Source: Mycobacterium kyorinense (GTDB taxonomy: Bacteria; Actinomycetota; Actinomycetes; Mycobacteriales; Mycobacteriaceae). From it: 56,235 nucleotides of DNA. The number at the start of each line of letters is the position of its first letter. Positions within the stretch are counted from its first letter, which is position 1. Below the pieces are notes generated by a model, which was not told the DNA's origin, ran no database searches, and was given only the letters and a program-made list of their open reading frames with translations. The stretch spans positions 1 through 56,235 of the forward strand of contig NZ_LQPE01000150.1 in the NCBI RefSeq assembly GCF_002101735.1. Direction: 5' to 3'. This document shows, piece by piece, positions 24,036 to 32,689 of the stretch. The translations under genes were made by a program, and so were the position numbers.

Positions 24036-25628
24036 ATGAGGACACGCGGGTTGGATATCGCGGGCTCGCCGGCATTCACCGCGGCGGAGTCGGCCCGGTA
24101 TCGCGCCGCGGGCTGGTGGATCGATTCGACGCTGTCCGACGCGGTCCGGCGCAACGCCGAACAATCACCCGGCCGTGTCGCCTACATCGACCACCCTGCA
24201 ACATCTCTGACCTGGAGTGAATTCGACTCTGCGGCAACCACTTTAGCCGAACAGCTCGCCGGCGTCGGCGTTACGCGCGGCGATCGGGTCGCGGTGTGGC
24301 ACGCTGACTCCGCCGCCATCCATGTATTGTACGTGGCCATCGAACGCTGCGGCGCTGTCGTGGTCGGTATCGGCGTGCGCGCCGGCGCCCGCGAAGTCGC
24401 AGCGATCCTGCGCAGCACGCAACCCAGGCTCCTGATTACCGATCGACAGCGCGGAACCGTGGCGGGTCGACCCACGCACGTCATGGATGAGACGCTGCGC
24501 CTGACCACCGACGCTTAGCCCTCGACGCTGACGCGCGAGTCCCAACTCGGGCCCGACGACGTTTTCCTGATCAACTCGACGTCGGGAACCACCGGATCGC
24601 CCAAATGTGTGGTGCACACCCAGAACCGTTGGCACTACTTCCATCAGCAGGCCGTCGCCAACGGGCGATTGACATCCGAGGACATCTTCCTGCCCGTCAT
24701 CCCCACGCCGTTCGGCTTCGGGATCTGGACCAGCCACACGACGCCGATCCACCTGGGCGCCACCGCGGTCACCCTGCAACGGTTCACCACTACGGCGACA
24801 TGCGAGGCCATCGCACGTCACAAAGTCACCGTATTGTGCTGTGTCAGCACACAATTGACGATGCTGATGGCCGACCCGGCCTGTCGCCGCTACGACTTGA
24901 GCTCACTGCGCGTCGTTTTCACGGGCGGCGAGGCGTTGCCGTATCGGCCGGCCGTCGAGTTCGAGGAACTCACGGGCGCGACGATTCTGCAGTTCTACGG
25001 CTCGAACGAGACCGGGCTGCTCAGTGTGACCACGACGGCTGACTCGCGGCACCGCCGACTCCGCACCGCCGGTCGCATCGTGCCGGAAATGTCGGTCCGG
25101 CTTTTCGACGGCGATCGCGACGTGACGGCGACGGGGCGCGGCCAGCCCGTGTGCCGCGGACCGGCCACCAGCCTCGGCTATCTCGACGGTGTTGACCACG
25201 ACAAGCTGTTCACGCCTGACGGGTGGATGCGGATGGGCGACATCTGCGAGATCGACGCCGACGGGTATCTGCGCGTCACCGGCCGGACATCTGATTTCAT
25301 CCTGCGCGGCGGTAAGAACATCAGCGCCAGCCAGGTCGAAGACGCCGTGATGACGCATCCCGCGATCGCGGTCGCCGCCGCGGTGGCGATGCCCGATCCG
25401 GTGTTCGGCGAAAAGGTCTGTGTCTACGCCGAACTCGCCAAACCTCGCACCCTTGAGTTGCCGCAGCTGGTCGAGCATCTGTTGGCGCTGGGGGTTTCCA
25501 AGGAACTGCTACCCGAACGGCTCGTCGTGGTCGACGAACTGCCCCGATCCTCCGGCGGAAAGATCGCCAAAGCCCTGCTCCGCGAGGACATTCGGGCCAG
25601 GATGGCAGCTGATCACGAACGGTCCTGA
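24036..25628 (+). pseudogene. Acyl-CoA/AMP ligase (FadD-like) interrupted by in-frame TAG
   Basis: One frame runs 530 codons from ATG 24036 to 25628 with a single TAG at 24516-24518 (codon 161). The N-terminal part has the RYRAAGWWIDSTLSDAVRR motif of cyclohexanecarboxylate/dihydroxybenzoate-type ligases. After the stop come the P-loop-like STSGTTGSPK, YGSNETGL (A5), GWMRMGD (A7) and the C-terminal catalytic Lys in RSSGGKIAKALL. The protein would adenylate an acid and pass it to CoA. The stop falls just before the ATP-binding loop, so the short product is inactive. GTG 24609 restart would omit the P-loop. The 3' end overlaps the converging SDR gene by 16 nt. Confidence 0.85.
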
Positions 25629-26449
25629 CCGAAGTCGACGTCCTTCGTCACGGCTTCCCATTCGTCGATGGACGCCGCCATCGCCGCGATCTTGTCCCGT
25701 GCTGCCTTGAGCACGTCGCGGCCCAGCAAGAGCCGCAGCGGCGGCTCGTCGAGTTTGGTCACCATCAACACCGCTTCGGCCACCTTGCGCGGGTCGCCCG
25801 GCAGATGGTCGGCGAACTGCTTGATCAAGTCTTTGCGCGCGGCGACATCGGCGTAGTCCGCAATCGGAGTGCCGGACTCCTTCATCGACCTGGTGGCCCA
25901 ATCGGTGCGAAACGCGCCCGGTTCGATGGCGGTGACCTTGATGCCCAGCGGCCGCACCTCGGCGGCCAGCGCTTCGGTCACGGCTTCCAGCGCGAACTTG
26001 GTCGACGAGTAGTAGGCGTTGGGCGGATTGGCCACCAATCCGGTCATCGACGAGATGTTGACGATGTGCCCGGACTTCCGGGCGCGCATCCCGGGCAGCA
26101 CTGCCTTGATCATGTCGACGGCGCCGAAGTAGTTGATGTCGAACAGCTTTCGGACTTCGGCGTCTTCGCCTTCCTCCACCGCGGACAGGTAGCCGTGACC
26201 GGCGTTGTTGACCAGCACGTCGACTCCGCCGAATGCGTCCTCGGCCGCGGCCACGGCGGCGGCGATCTGGCCGGCGTCGGTCACGTCGAGCGCGGCGGCC
26301 ACCGCCATCTCGCCGAACTCGTCGACGAGATCCTGTACCGCATCGGCCCGTCGCGCGGTCACCACGACTTGTTGGCCGTCCTGTAGTGCGGCGCGGGCAA
26401 TTTCACGGCCGAACCCGGTCGAGCATCCGGTGATCAACCAGCGGGCCAT
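25613..26449 (-). CDS. Short-chain dehydrogenase/reductase
   Basis: A 278-aa classical SDR. The cofactor motif is WLITGCSTGFGREIA (residues 3-17), NNAGHG is at about 86-91, and the catalytic Ser-Tyr-Lys are in NISSMTGL and YYSSTKFALEA. The Arg after the beta-2 strand (TARRAD) favours NADP. The gene lies 2 nt after the DUF1214 gene and its 3' end overlaps the broken ligase gene. Substrate unknown; the context suggests lipid, steroid or terpenoid metabolism. Confidence 0.88.
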   Translation of the reverse strand: MARWLITGCSTGFGREIARAALQDGQQVVVTARRADAVQDLVDEFGEMAVAAALDVTDAGQIAAAVAAAEDAFGGVDVLVNNAGHGYLSAVEEGEDAEVRKLFDINYFGAVDMIKAVLPGMRARKSGHIVNISSMTGLVANPPNAYYSSTKFALEAVTEALAAEVRPLGIKVTAIEPGAFRTDWATRSMKESGTPIADYADVAARKDLIKQFADHLPGDPRKVAEAVLMVTKLDEPPLRLLLGRDVLKAARDKIAAMAASIDEWEAVTKDVDFGQDRS

Positions 26450-26451
26450 GT

Positions 26452-27696
26452 CTAGGCCGTCCCTTCCGGCAGCCGCCGTAAGTACGCTCGTCGCCGTTCG
26501 GCGAGTTGGGCTTTCCGCTCATCCGCGCCGACCCGCGGCAACTGCGGCACGTCGGCGTCGAGCCGGTCCAGCTTGACGACACGCCCACGCGCGCCCAGCT
26601 CCGGACGCGGGCCCGCGTCACCGAATTCCGCCATCCGCAAGGTGAGGATGCCCTCGCGCAGACCGTCGGAGTCGATCCAATTGGCCACGCCCGGATCGAC
26701 CGGGGAGATCACGTAGGTGTAGCTGCCGTCCTCGTTGGCAACCGACTGCGCTTTGTTGAGGCTGCCGGTGCGGTCGACGATGTCCAGTGTGGTGCCCCAG
26801 ATGTTGCTCAGCGGCACCGTGAAGTATTCCGCGCCACCGTCATTGAGGTCGACCACGAACGCCTCATCCGGGGCGAGGTCGAAGCGGCCCATCACGTAAA
26901 CCTGGTTGCGCATCGCGCCCACCTTGTCCGCCGACCACGCCAGGTCGAAATGGTTGGGCGGCATCTTGTAGACGCCGTGGCTGAGTTTGCCGGTGAAATC
27001 GGCGAAGTAGGCCATCATGTCGGCGGTCGCCTCGGCCTGCTCGTCGAGGGTGCGCGCCGCCCCCGCAACCGGCCCACCGAGCCGCTGCACCTCCAGGTGG
27101 TTGGGATCGTCGCGGCCCCAGCCCAGCAGCACGTCGCGGATGTAGAACTCGTGTGCCGCAGGCGAAGTCTGCACGTGGTTGGGCCGGCCGTTGGCGGGCT
27201 CGGCGTCGACGGTGATGGTGAAGCTGCCGTCGGAGTCGACCGCCATGGTGCGGCCGTTGAGCACGTCGACGGTGCCCATCTGCGCGTCCCACAGCGTGAA
27301 GTAGTTCTCGGTCATCCGGTTGTCGCCGACGCGGCCATGGATTTCATAGCGCTCGTCGCCGGAGATCGGGATCACCCGGTAGATGCTGTCGGGATTGTCG
27401 ATGCCCCAACGAGATCCGGGAATGCGGCGGCCGTCCACCGGATGCGCGAGCCGGGTGATGCAGGTGACCTTGGGCCGCAGCTTGTCCTGGTTGGACGACC
27501 ACATCGCCGCGGAGAACATCACTTCGGCGAACGCGTCGTCGAACCTCTCCCGCATGGCATCCGACGGCTTGGCCCGCTGCAGCCACTTGTCCGCGACGCT
27601 GCCGTACGCCGCTTTGACCGTCGGGTGCTCGATCAGCGCAAGCGCAGCCAACTCCTGTTCGTGCTGAGATGCCGTCGCCACAGGATGGTCTGCCAT
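26452..27696 (-). CDS. DUF1214-domain protein
   Basis: A 414-aa soluble protein with the C-terminal DUF1214 beta-rich domain (YVMGRFDLAPDEAFVVDL ... VPLSNIWGTTLDI ... DGSYTYVISPVDPGVANWID). The N-terminal 150 residues include helices and RIPGSRWGIDNPDSIYRVIPI. The enzymatic role is unknown. ATG 27696 has a good GAGGAG ribosome-binding site 6 nt upstream. It is the middle gene of an NTF2-DUF1214-SDR operon; a second DUF1214 paralogue lies at 30986. Confidence 0.82.
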   Translation of the reverse strand: MADHPVATASQHEQELAALALIEHPTVKAAYGSVADKWLQRAKPSDAMRERFDDAFAEVMFSAAMWSSNQDKLRPKVTCITRLAHPVDGRRIPGSRWGIDNPDSIYRVIPISGDERYEIHGRVGDNRMTENYFTLWDAQMGTVDVLNGRTMAVDSDGSFTITVDAEPANGRPNHVQTSPAAHEFYIRDVLLGWGRDDPNHLEVQRLGGPVAGAARTLDEQAEATADMMAYFADFTGKLSHGVYKMPPNHFDLAWSADKVGAMRNQVYVMGRFDLAPDEAFVVDLNDGGAEYFTVPLSNIWGTTLDIVDRTGSLNKAQSVANEDGSYTYVISPVDPGVANWIDSDGLREGILTLRMAEFGDAGPRPELGARGRVVKLDRLDADVPQLPRVGADERKAQLAERRRAYLRRLPEGTA

Positions 27697-27715
27697 GAAC
27701 TGCTCCTCAAAACCG

Positions 27716-28159
27716 TCAGAACTTCAGGTGGTGGCTGACGTCGCCGACCTGGTCGACGAACATCGTCCGGGTGTCGAACCACCAGGTGCCGTTCAGCCGG
27801 TGAAACGTGTCCTTGTAATGCCCGGTCACGATGACCTGCAACGGCAACTCCGGCGTGGCCTGGGTGACGCAGTAATAGGACGTGCTGCGCGCGGTGCCGG
27901 CGGCCTCGTCGATGTAGAGCTGCACGTTGGTGGTGTGGTGTCTGGTTTTCGGAGTGCCGTCGTCGTGGATGCGGGTGGCCATCTCATACATTCGACGGAC
28001 CGCGGCAGACCCGGCGAACACCGTCTCGGGCGGGCCGTTCTCCACACCGCAGATACGGCCGTGCTCGAACAACCCGGCGACCGCGTCCAAGTTGCCGGCG
28101 TCCAGCAGTTCGGCATAGCGATAGATCAGATTGGTGATCTCCACTGCGCTGTCATTCAC
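27716..28159 (-). CDS. NTF2/SnoaL-like protein
   Basis: A 147-aa single-domain protein of the SnoaL/NTF2 cone fold (ITNLIYRYAELLDAGNLDAVAGLFEHG ... WWFDTRTMFVDQVGD). Family members are small hydratases, isomerases or binding proteins, often for ring substrates. The conserved Tyr-Asp/His pocket cannot be assigned a reaction. It is first in the minus-strand operon (19 nt before DUF1214) and divergent from the SDR at 28243. Confidence 0.82.
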   Translation of the reverse strand: MNDSAVEITNLIYRYAELLDAGNLDAVAGLFEHGRICGVENGPPETVFAGSAAVRRMYEMATRIHDDGTPKTRHHTTNVQLYIDEAAGTARSTSYYCVTQATPELPLQVIVTGHYKDTFHRLNGTWWFDTRTMFVDQVGDVSHHLKF

Positions 28160-28242
28160 GCCGAATCACCTTGGCCGGACTCCGCTTTCCGTGAACTAGC
28201 CAGCTTGCGATCTTTCCACTTCAAGCCGTTAGTGTAATGCTC

Positions 28243-29133
28243 GTGACAACACCGTGGACACCGAGCCGGCTCGGCGACCTGACCGGCCGGCGCATCGTCG
28301 TGACCGGAGCGACGAACGGGGTGGGGCTGGGCACGGCGCGCGCGCTGACAAAGGCGGGCGCGCACGTGATCCTGGCGGTGCGCAACACCCGGCTCGGCGA
28401 GCAACGCGCGGCCGAGATGGGCGGCTCGACTTCGGTGGTCAAGCTCGATCTGGCCGACCTGTCGTCGGTGCGTGCTCTCCCCGGGCTGATCGACGGCGAG
28501 GTCGACATCCTGATCAACAACGCCGGCACACTGACGCAGCGCCGCACCGAGACCGTCGACGGTTTCGAGACGACGCTGGCCACCAACCTGCTCGGGCCGT
28601 TCGCATTGACCAACCTGCTGCTGCCCCGGGTGCGCTCGCAGATCATCAACGTCGGCTCGGACGCACACCGGTCGGCGACGCTGCGTCTCGACGACTTGCA
28701 CCTGCGCCACCACACGTGGACGACGACGGGTGCCTACGCCGCCTCGAAGCTCACGGTGATGCTGTGGGGGCTGGAGCTGGACCGCAGGCTGCGGGCCGCC
28801 GGATCACCGGTCGTCACGCACCTCACCCACCCGGGTTGGGTGGCCTCGAACCTGTCGCACGTCGGCGACTCGCCGCTGCTGTCGCTGGCGCACAAGGCGG
28901 TCAGGTTCGTGGCCGGCCGGCTGGCCAACGACATCGACGCGGGAGCTGCGCCCACGCTGTACTGCATCAGCGAGCCGATACCGCCGGGCAGCTATGTCGG
29001 TGTCAGCGGCAGGCTCGGCCTGCGCGGCGGGCCGCTGCTCGCCGGCCGCTCGGCGGTCGCGTGCGACTACGACGCCGCCGCACAGGTGGTGGCTTTCGCC
29101 GAAAAGGAAACCGGCACAGAGCTTTCGGTGTAG
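28243..29133 (+). CDS. Short-chain dehydrogenase/reductase
   Basis: An SDR of about 296 residues of the retinol-dehydrogenase-like/extended oxidoreductase type. The cofactor motif is VTGATNGVGLGTARAL, with NNAGT, INVGSDAHRSAT (Ser) and YAASKLTVML (Tyr-Lys). VRN after beta-2 suggests NADP. GTG 28243 lies 7 nt after a TAGTGT -10 element and would be leaderless; ATG 28237, two codons upstream, is the alternative. It is followed 3 nt later by a methyltransferase. Confidence 0.88.
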   Translation: MTTPWTPSRLGDLTGRRIVVTGATNGVGLGTARALTKAGAHVILAVRNTRLGEQRAAEMGGSTSVVKLDLADLSSVRALPGLIDGEVDILINNAGTLTQRRTETVDGFETTLATNLLGPFALTNLLLPRVRSQIINVGSDAHRSATLRLDDLHLRHHTWTTTGAYAASKLTVMLWGLELDRRLRAAGSPVVTHLTHPGWVASNLSHVGDSPLLSLAHKAVRFVAGRLANDIDAGAAPTLYCISEPIPPGSYVGVSGRLGLRGGPLLAGRSAVACDYDAAAQVVAFAEKETGTELSV

Positions 29134-29136
29134 CCG

Positions 29137-29682
29137 GTGACCGACAAAGATCGTGTTCGCTGGGACGAGATTTACACGGCCAGCGGGCCGCCGCAGGCGG
29201 ATGCGGTGGGCCTGCCCTCGGTGTTCGCCGGCTTCGAGGATCTGTTCCCGACGGCCGGGCATGCCCTGGATCTGGCCTGCGGGCAGGGGCTTGCCGCCGT
29301 GTGGCTGGCCCGTCGCGGCATGGACGTCCGGGGATGCGACGTCTCGCAGGTGGCCATCGACCAGGCGCGGGACCTGGCCCGGCGATGCGGGGTGGGGGAT
29401 CGCTGCCGGTTCGACGTCGTCGATCTTGATCACGGGCTGCCGGACGGTCCACCGGCGCACGTCGTCGTCTGCCACCGGTTCCGGGACCGTCGCCTCGACC
29501 GGGCGATCATCCGGCGGCTGGCGCCCGGCGGGCTGGTCGCGGTCAGCGCGCTCAGCGAGGTCGGTGCCCAGCCCGGACCGTTTCGCGCCGCCCCCGGCGA
29601 GCTGACCGCCGCGTTCGCCGAACTCGAGCCGATCGCAGCGGACGAGGCCGACGGAGTGGCCTGGGTACTGGCGAGGCGATAA
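29137..29682 (+). CDS. Small class I SAM-dependent methyltransferase
   Basis: 181 residues, shorter than most relatives. Motif I is ALDLACGQGLAAVWLARRG near residue 44, motif II GCDVSQVAIDQA follows, and motif III RFDVVDLDHGLP is visible. The C-terminal beta-strand half is brief. Related to tellurite-resistance/UbiE-like methyltransferases. GTG 29137 lies 3 nt after the SDR stop, so the genes are co-transcribed. Substrate unknown. Confidence 0.8.
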   Translation: MTDKDRVRWDEIYTASGPPQADAVGLPSVFAGFEDLFPTAGHALDLACGQGLAAVWLARRGMDVRGCDVSQVAIDQARDLARRCGVGDRCRFDVVDLDHGLPDGPPAHVVVCHRFRDRRLDRAIIRRLAPGGLVAVSALSEVGAQPGPFRAAPGELTAAFAELEPIAADEADGVAWVLARR

Positions 29683-29698
29683 GCGCATACTGAACGCC

Positions 29699-30505
29699 GT
29701 GGCCGGTCAGCTGCAGATGCGCGTGGAGAGTCTGCGCCGCTACCCGGTCAAGTCGATGCTCGGCGAGACGGTGACGACGCTGTTCGTCGACAAAGGCGGG
29801 GCCGCCGGTGACCGGCGGCTGGCGCTGGTGGACGCGACGACGGGGCGGGTGGCCAGCGCCAAGCAGCCACGGTTATGGCGTGAGCTGCTGCGCTTCTCCG
29901 CCGCCGCAGACAGCGGCCGGGTGCACATCCGCGTACCCGACGGAACCAGCGTGGCCGCCGACGACCCCGGCGTCGACAACCTGCTCTCGCGGCTTATCGG
30001 TCGGCCGGTCCACTTGGTGAGCAAACGACCCGACGGCGCCACGCTCGAACGGCCCGACCCCGAGCAGGTGCTGGAGTTCGGCGTGGACGCCGAGGTCGAT
30101 ACCCGCATCGTCGAGATCGCCATGGCGACGCCGGGTGACTCGTTCACCGATCTCGCGCCGCTGCATGCGATTACAACGGCCACCTGCGAGCGTATCGGCA
30201 CCGAGGCGCTGCGGTATCGGCCGAACCTGGTGATCGAGACACCGCCCGGATATCCGCCCTACGCCGAAAACACTTGGGTCGGAAGGGAATTGACGGTGGG
30301 CGAGACCAGGCTGTACGTGCTGAAGCCCACGTCGCGGTGCGCGGTGCCCACGCTCGAGCACGGCACGCTGCCCCCGGCCCCGCATGCGCTGCGCACGCCG
30401 GTGGCCGAAAACCGGGTGGAATCGTTGCCGTGCGCCGGCGTCTACCTGGAGGTGCTCACCGAGGGCACCATCCGCATCGGCGACCCGGTCAGCATTGGCC
30501 CCTGA
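29699..30505 (+). CDS. MOSC-domain protein (MOCS2/mARC-like)
   Basis: 268 residues. The N-terminal beta-barrel MOSC_N domain starts MRVESLRRYPVKSMLGE and the C-terminal MOSC domain has FTDLAPLHAITTAT, YRPNLVIETP and the conserved Cys in KPTSRCAVPTLEHG. MOSC proteins carry sulfur or molybdenum cofactor. GTG 29699 lies 7 nt after CATACT, consistent with leaderless translation; ATG 29717 fits the family start equally well. A molybdopterin enzyme is encoded at 43176, but no direct link is shown. Confidence 0.87.
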   Translation: MAGQLQMRVESLRRYPVKSMLGETVTTLFVDKGGAAGDRRLALVDATTGRVASAKQPRLWRELLRFSAAADSGRVHIRVPDGTSVAADDPGVDNLLSRLIGRPVHLVSKRPDGATLERPDPEQVLEFGVDAEVDTRIVEIAMATPGDSFTDLAPLHAITTATCERIGTEALRYRPNLVIETPPGYPPYAENTWVGRELTVGETRLYVLKPTSRCAVPTLEHGTLPPAPHALRTPVAENRVESLPCAGVYLEVLTEGTIRIGDPVSIGP

Positions 30506-30528
30506 GGAACGGTCCCGCGGGAGTGGCG

Positions 30529-30534
30529 TAGCGT
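30529..30534 (+). promoter_or_regulatory. -10 element giving a leaderless start for the DUF5994 gene
   Basis: TAGCGT followed by 6 nt and ATG 30541 places the transcription start at or next to the start codon. Inferred from motif and spacing. Confidence 0.5.
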
Positions 30535-30540
30535 CGGGTT

Positions 30541-30978
30541 ATGCGCCCTCGCGGCACCCCGGTACGCGTGACCCTTTCGTTGCAGCTCGGCCACGACATC
30601 GACGGGGCATGGTGGCCGCGCACACCAGGCATTGCGCGAGAGCTGCCCGAACTCATCGCGCTGCTGGGCACCCGCCTGGGCGACATCATCGGCATCAACG
30701 TCAACTGGCCGACATCACAGGGTCCACCCAAGCTGGACTCCTATGGCTGGGAAGCAAAGCGGCAGCACGTCATGACGATCACCGGCACTGCCGGCAGTGC
30801 GACGCTGCTGATCGTGCCGTGCCGAACCGACACCGCACTGGCGGTGCTGGTGCTGCGCCGCGCCGCCGGACTACCCATCGATCCGCTCCACCTCGACACC
30901 CCGGCATGCCGAACCGCGGATGGTGTGCTGCGGGCAGCGCGGGCGCAAACCACATGCGCTGCGTCCACCCAGCTGTAG
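30541..30978 (+). CDS. DUF5994 family protein
   Basis: A 145-aa protein resembling a mycobacterial family of small cytosolic proteins (RVTLSLQLGHDIDGAWWPRT, ELPELIALLGTRLGDI, VNWPTSQGP). The function is unknown; the family often occurs in several copies per genome. It is convergent with the DUF1214 gene 7 nt downstream. Confidence 0.75.
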   Translation: MRPRGTPVRVTLSLQLGHDIDGAWWPRTPGIARELPELIALLGTRLGDIIGINVNWPTSQGPPKLDSYGWEAKRQHVMTITGTAGSATLLIVPCRTDTALAVLVLRRAAGLPIDPLHLDTPACRTADGVLRAARAQTTCAASTQL

Positions 30979-30985
30979 ACCAGGT

Positions 30986-32089
30986 TCAGTCCACGCCCGT
31001 CGGTGCATCCGATGCCTTGACCAGCCGCACCTGCGGCCGGTCGGGCACCGCGTCGGCCAAAAACCAGCGGAACGCGAGGTTGCCGCGCGGATAGTCCAGT
31101 GTGGTAAGCGAATTCGGGTGCGCGGTGATGCCGCGGGAGACGACGATCGTCACCGAACCGTCGGCGTTGGGCACTGCGGCATGGCCGTTGATCGAGCTGC
31201 GCGCGTCGGTGACGCAGTGCGTGGCCATGAACTGGTTCCACACCACGAGATTCCAGAACCGGCAGGCGGGCGGCCGATGGGTGATAACCAGGGCCTCGCC
31301 GTCGGCGAGATCGAAACTGCCGTAGGCGTAACAGGCATCGCGCGCTGACCAGCCGAAGTTCGCGTCGGGCACCTGATAGGGTTCAGCGAATTGGTTTGCG
31401 CTGTAATCGGTTTCGTGTCCCATGGTGTGCGCGTCGTCGCTGCGCGCGCCGACGGCAAGCGGCACGATCGCGAACATCGTGCGCAGCCACGCCGCGCTGG
31501 CCCGCAGTGCGGCAGCGGTTTCGGCGTCGCCGTGGCGGATCGGGTCGGGTTCGTCGAGCGACTCGATGCGCCAGCTCACCGGGCGGCCGGTCAGCGGGTC
31601 GCCCTGGTAGTCGCGGGTCATCAGCACCGCGGCGTCGGGTTCCGGCCCGAATTCGAAGGAGAAGTTACCGTCCGCGTCGACGTCGAGATCGTCGTCGCGC
31701 ACGATCGCCACGATCCGGTCCGACCACGCTCCGGGCGATGGTTCGTTGTATGCGGTCAGCGAAAAGTAGACGCTGTCGCCCTTGTTGCCGCTGATCCGAT
31801 AGCGCCGTTTCGGGTCGATCGGGCAGATGCAGTAATAGGCGTCGGTGTTGTCGCCGCCCCAGCGCCGGTCCCGCCGAAACGGCGTGTTGACCTCGACGAA
31901 AATCGGCCGGCTGGGTTCGGCGAACAAATAGGTGTCGAACGCCACCCCCAACGTGGTCGCGAGCATGCGGTAGCCGTCGGCGATGTGCCGGTCGTCGGTG
32001 ACCGCGCGGTCGCCTTCGAGAAACGAGCGATCCAGGCCGCCCAGGGTGTCCAGCAGCTCGCGCCAGGCAGCCTTCGATTGGTGGGTCAT
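30986..32089 (-). CDS. DUF1214-domain protein, second paralogue
   Basis: A 367-aa protein with the DUF1214 C-terminal domain (YAYGSFDLADGEALVITHRP ... CRFWNLVVWNQFMAT ... DGSVTIVVSRG) and an N-terminal part beginning WRELLDTLGGLDRSF. It shares the layout of the gene at 26452 but is clearly diverged. ATG 32089 overlaps the TetR stop by 4 nt, so the regulator and this gene form one operon. Exact function unknown. Confidence 0.82.
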   Translation of the reverse strand: MTHQSKAAWRELLDTLGGLDRSFLEGDRAVTDDRHIADGYRMLATTLGVAFDTYLFAEPSRPIFVEVNTPFRRDRRWGGDNTDAYYCICPIDPKRRYRISGNKGDSVYFSLTAYNEPSPGAWSDRIVAIVRDDDLDVDADGNFSFEFGPEPDAAVLMTRDYQGDPLTGRPVSWRIESLDEPDPIRHGDAETAAALRASAAWLRTMFAIVPLAVGARSDDAHTMGHETDYSANQFAEPYQVPDANFGWSARDACYAYGSFDLADGEALVITHRPPACRFWNLVVWNQFMATHCVTDARSSINGHAAVPNADGSVTIVVSRGITAHPNSLTTLDYPRGNLAFRWFLADAVPDRPQVRLVKASDAPTGVD

Positions 32090-32661
32090 GCGCTGATTCC
32101 TCTCGTGATCAGGGCGGCGGTGCGCTCGATCCAGGTGTCGTCGAGCTGGTCTGCGCGGGTGAGCAGCGCCAGGAATGTGGTGCCGGCGACGGCTTCGACC
32201 ACCTCGGCGGCGGTCACGTCGGGTCGCGCTTCGCCGCGTGCGACGGCGTCGGCGAGGCGCTGCGAGAGGCCGCGGGACAGGATGTCGCCGAACCGCTCCA
32301 GCAGCGCCGAGTGCAACGTGAGGTCGGCGGCCATCTCGGCGACCAGGCCGGGTAACGCCGCGCGGGCGGCCGGAGTGGTCAATACGGCCGCGGTGCGGCG
32401 CACCATCTCCCGCACGTCGCCGGCCAGCGACCCGGTGTCGGGCAGCGCCGTGGCGTCGCCGAGCGGGAACACCGCCTCATGCACCAGATGCGCCTTGCCC
32501 GGCCAGCGCCGGTAGATCGCCGGCTTGCTGGTGTTGGCCCGGCGCGCGATCGCGTCCACCGACAGATCGGCGTAGCCGGTCTCGGCGAGCAGCTCGACGG
32601 TTGCGCGCAGCACCGCGCCGTCGATGCGTTTGTCGCGGGGTCGGCCAATTTCCGTCGTCAT
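32086..32661 (-). CDS. TetR-family regulator
   Basis: 191 residues. The N-terminal helix-turn-helix is LSVDAIARRANTSKPAIYRRWPGKAHL, and the C-terminal ligand domain is TetR_C-like. ATG 32661 (MTTEIGRPRD) is the family-like start; ATG 32673 is possible. It is divergent from the sulfotransferase gene over a 28-nt space holding an imperfect palindrome, so it likely represses both directions. It is coupled to the DUF1214 gene downstream. Confidence 0.88.
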   Translation of the reverse strand: MTTEIGRPRDKRIDGAVLRATVELLAETGYADLSVDAIARRANTSKPAIYRRWPGKAHLVHEAVFPLGDATALPDTGSLAGDVREMVRRTAAVLTTPAARAALPGLVAEMAADLTLHSALLERFGDILSRGLSQRLADAVARGEARPDVTAAEVVEAVAGTTFLALLTRADQLDDTWIERTAALITRGISA

Positions 32662-32667
32662 TACGAA

Positions 32668-32685
32668 ACTCATAGTAACATAAGT
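32668..32685. promoter_or_regulatory. Candidate TetR operator/divergent promoter
   Basis: ACTCATAGTAACATAAGT is an 18-bp imperfect palindrome (12 of 18 positions symmetric). It includes TAACAT (-10 for the leaderless GTG 32690, plus strand) and TACTAT on the minus strand (-10 for the regulator). Overlap of operator and both promoters would give coordinated repression. Confidence 0.45.
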
Positions 32686-32689
32686 CGCC

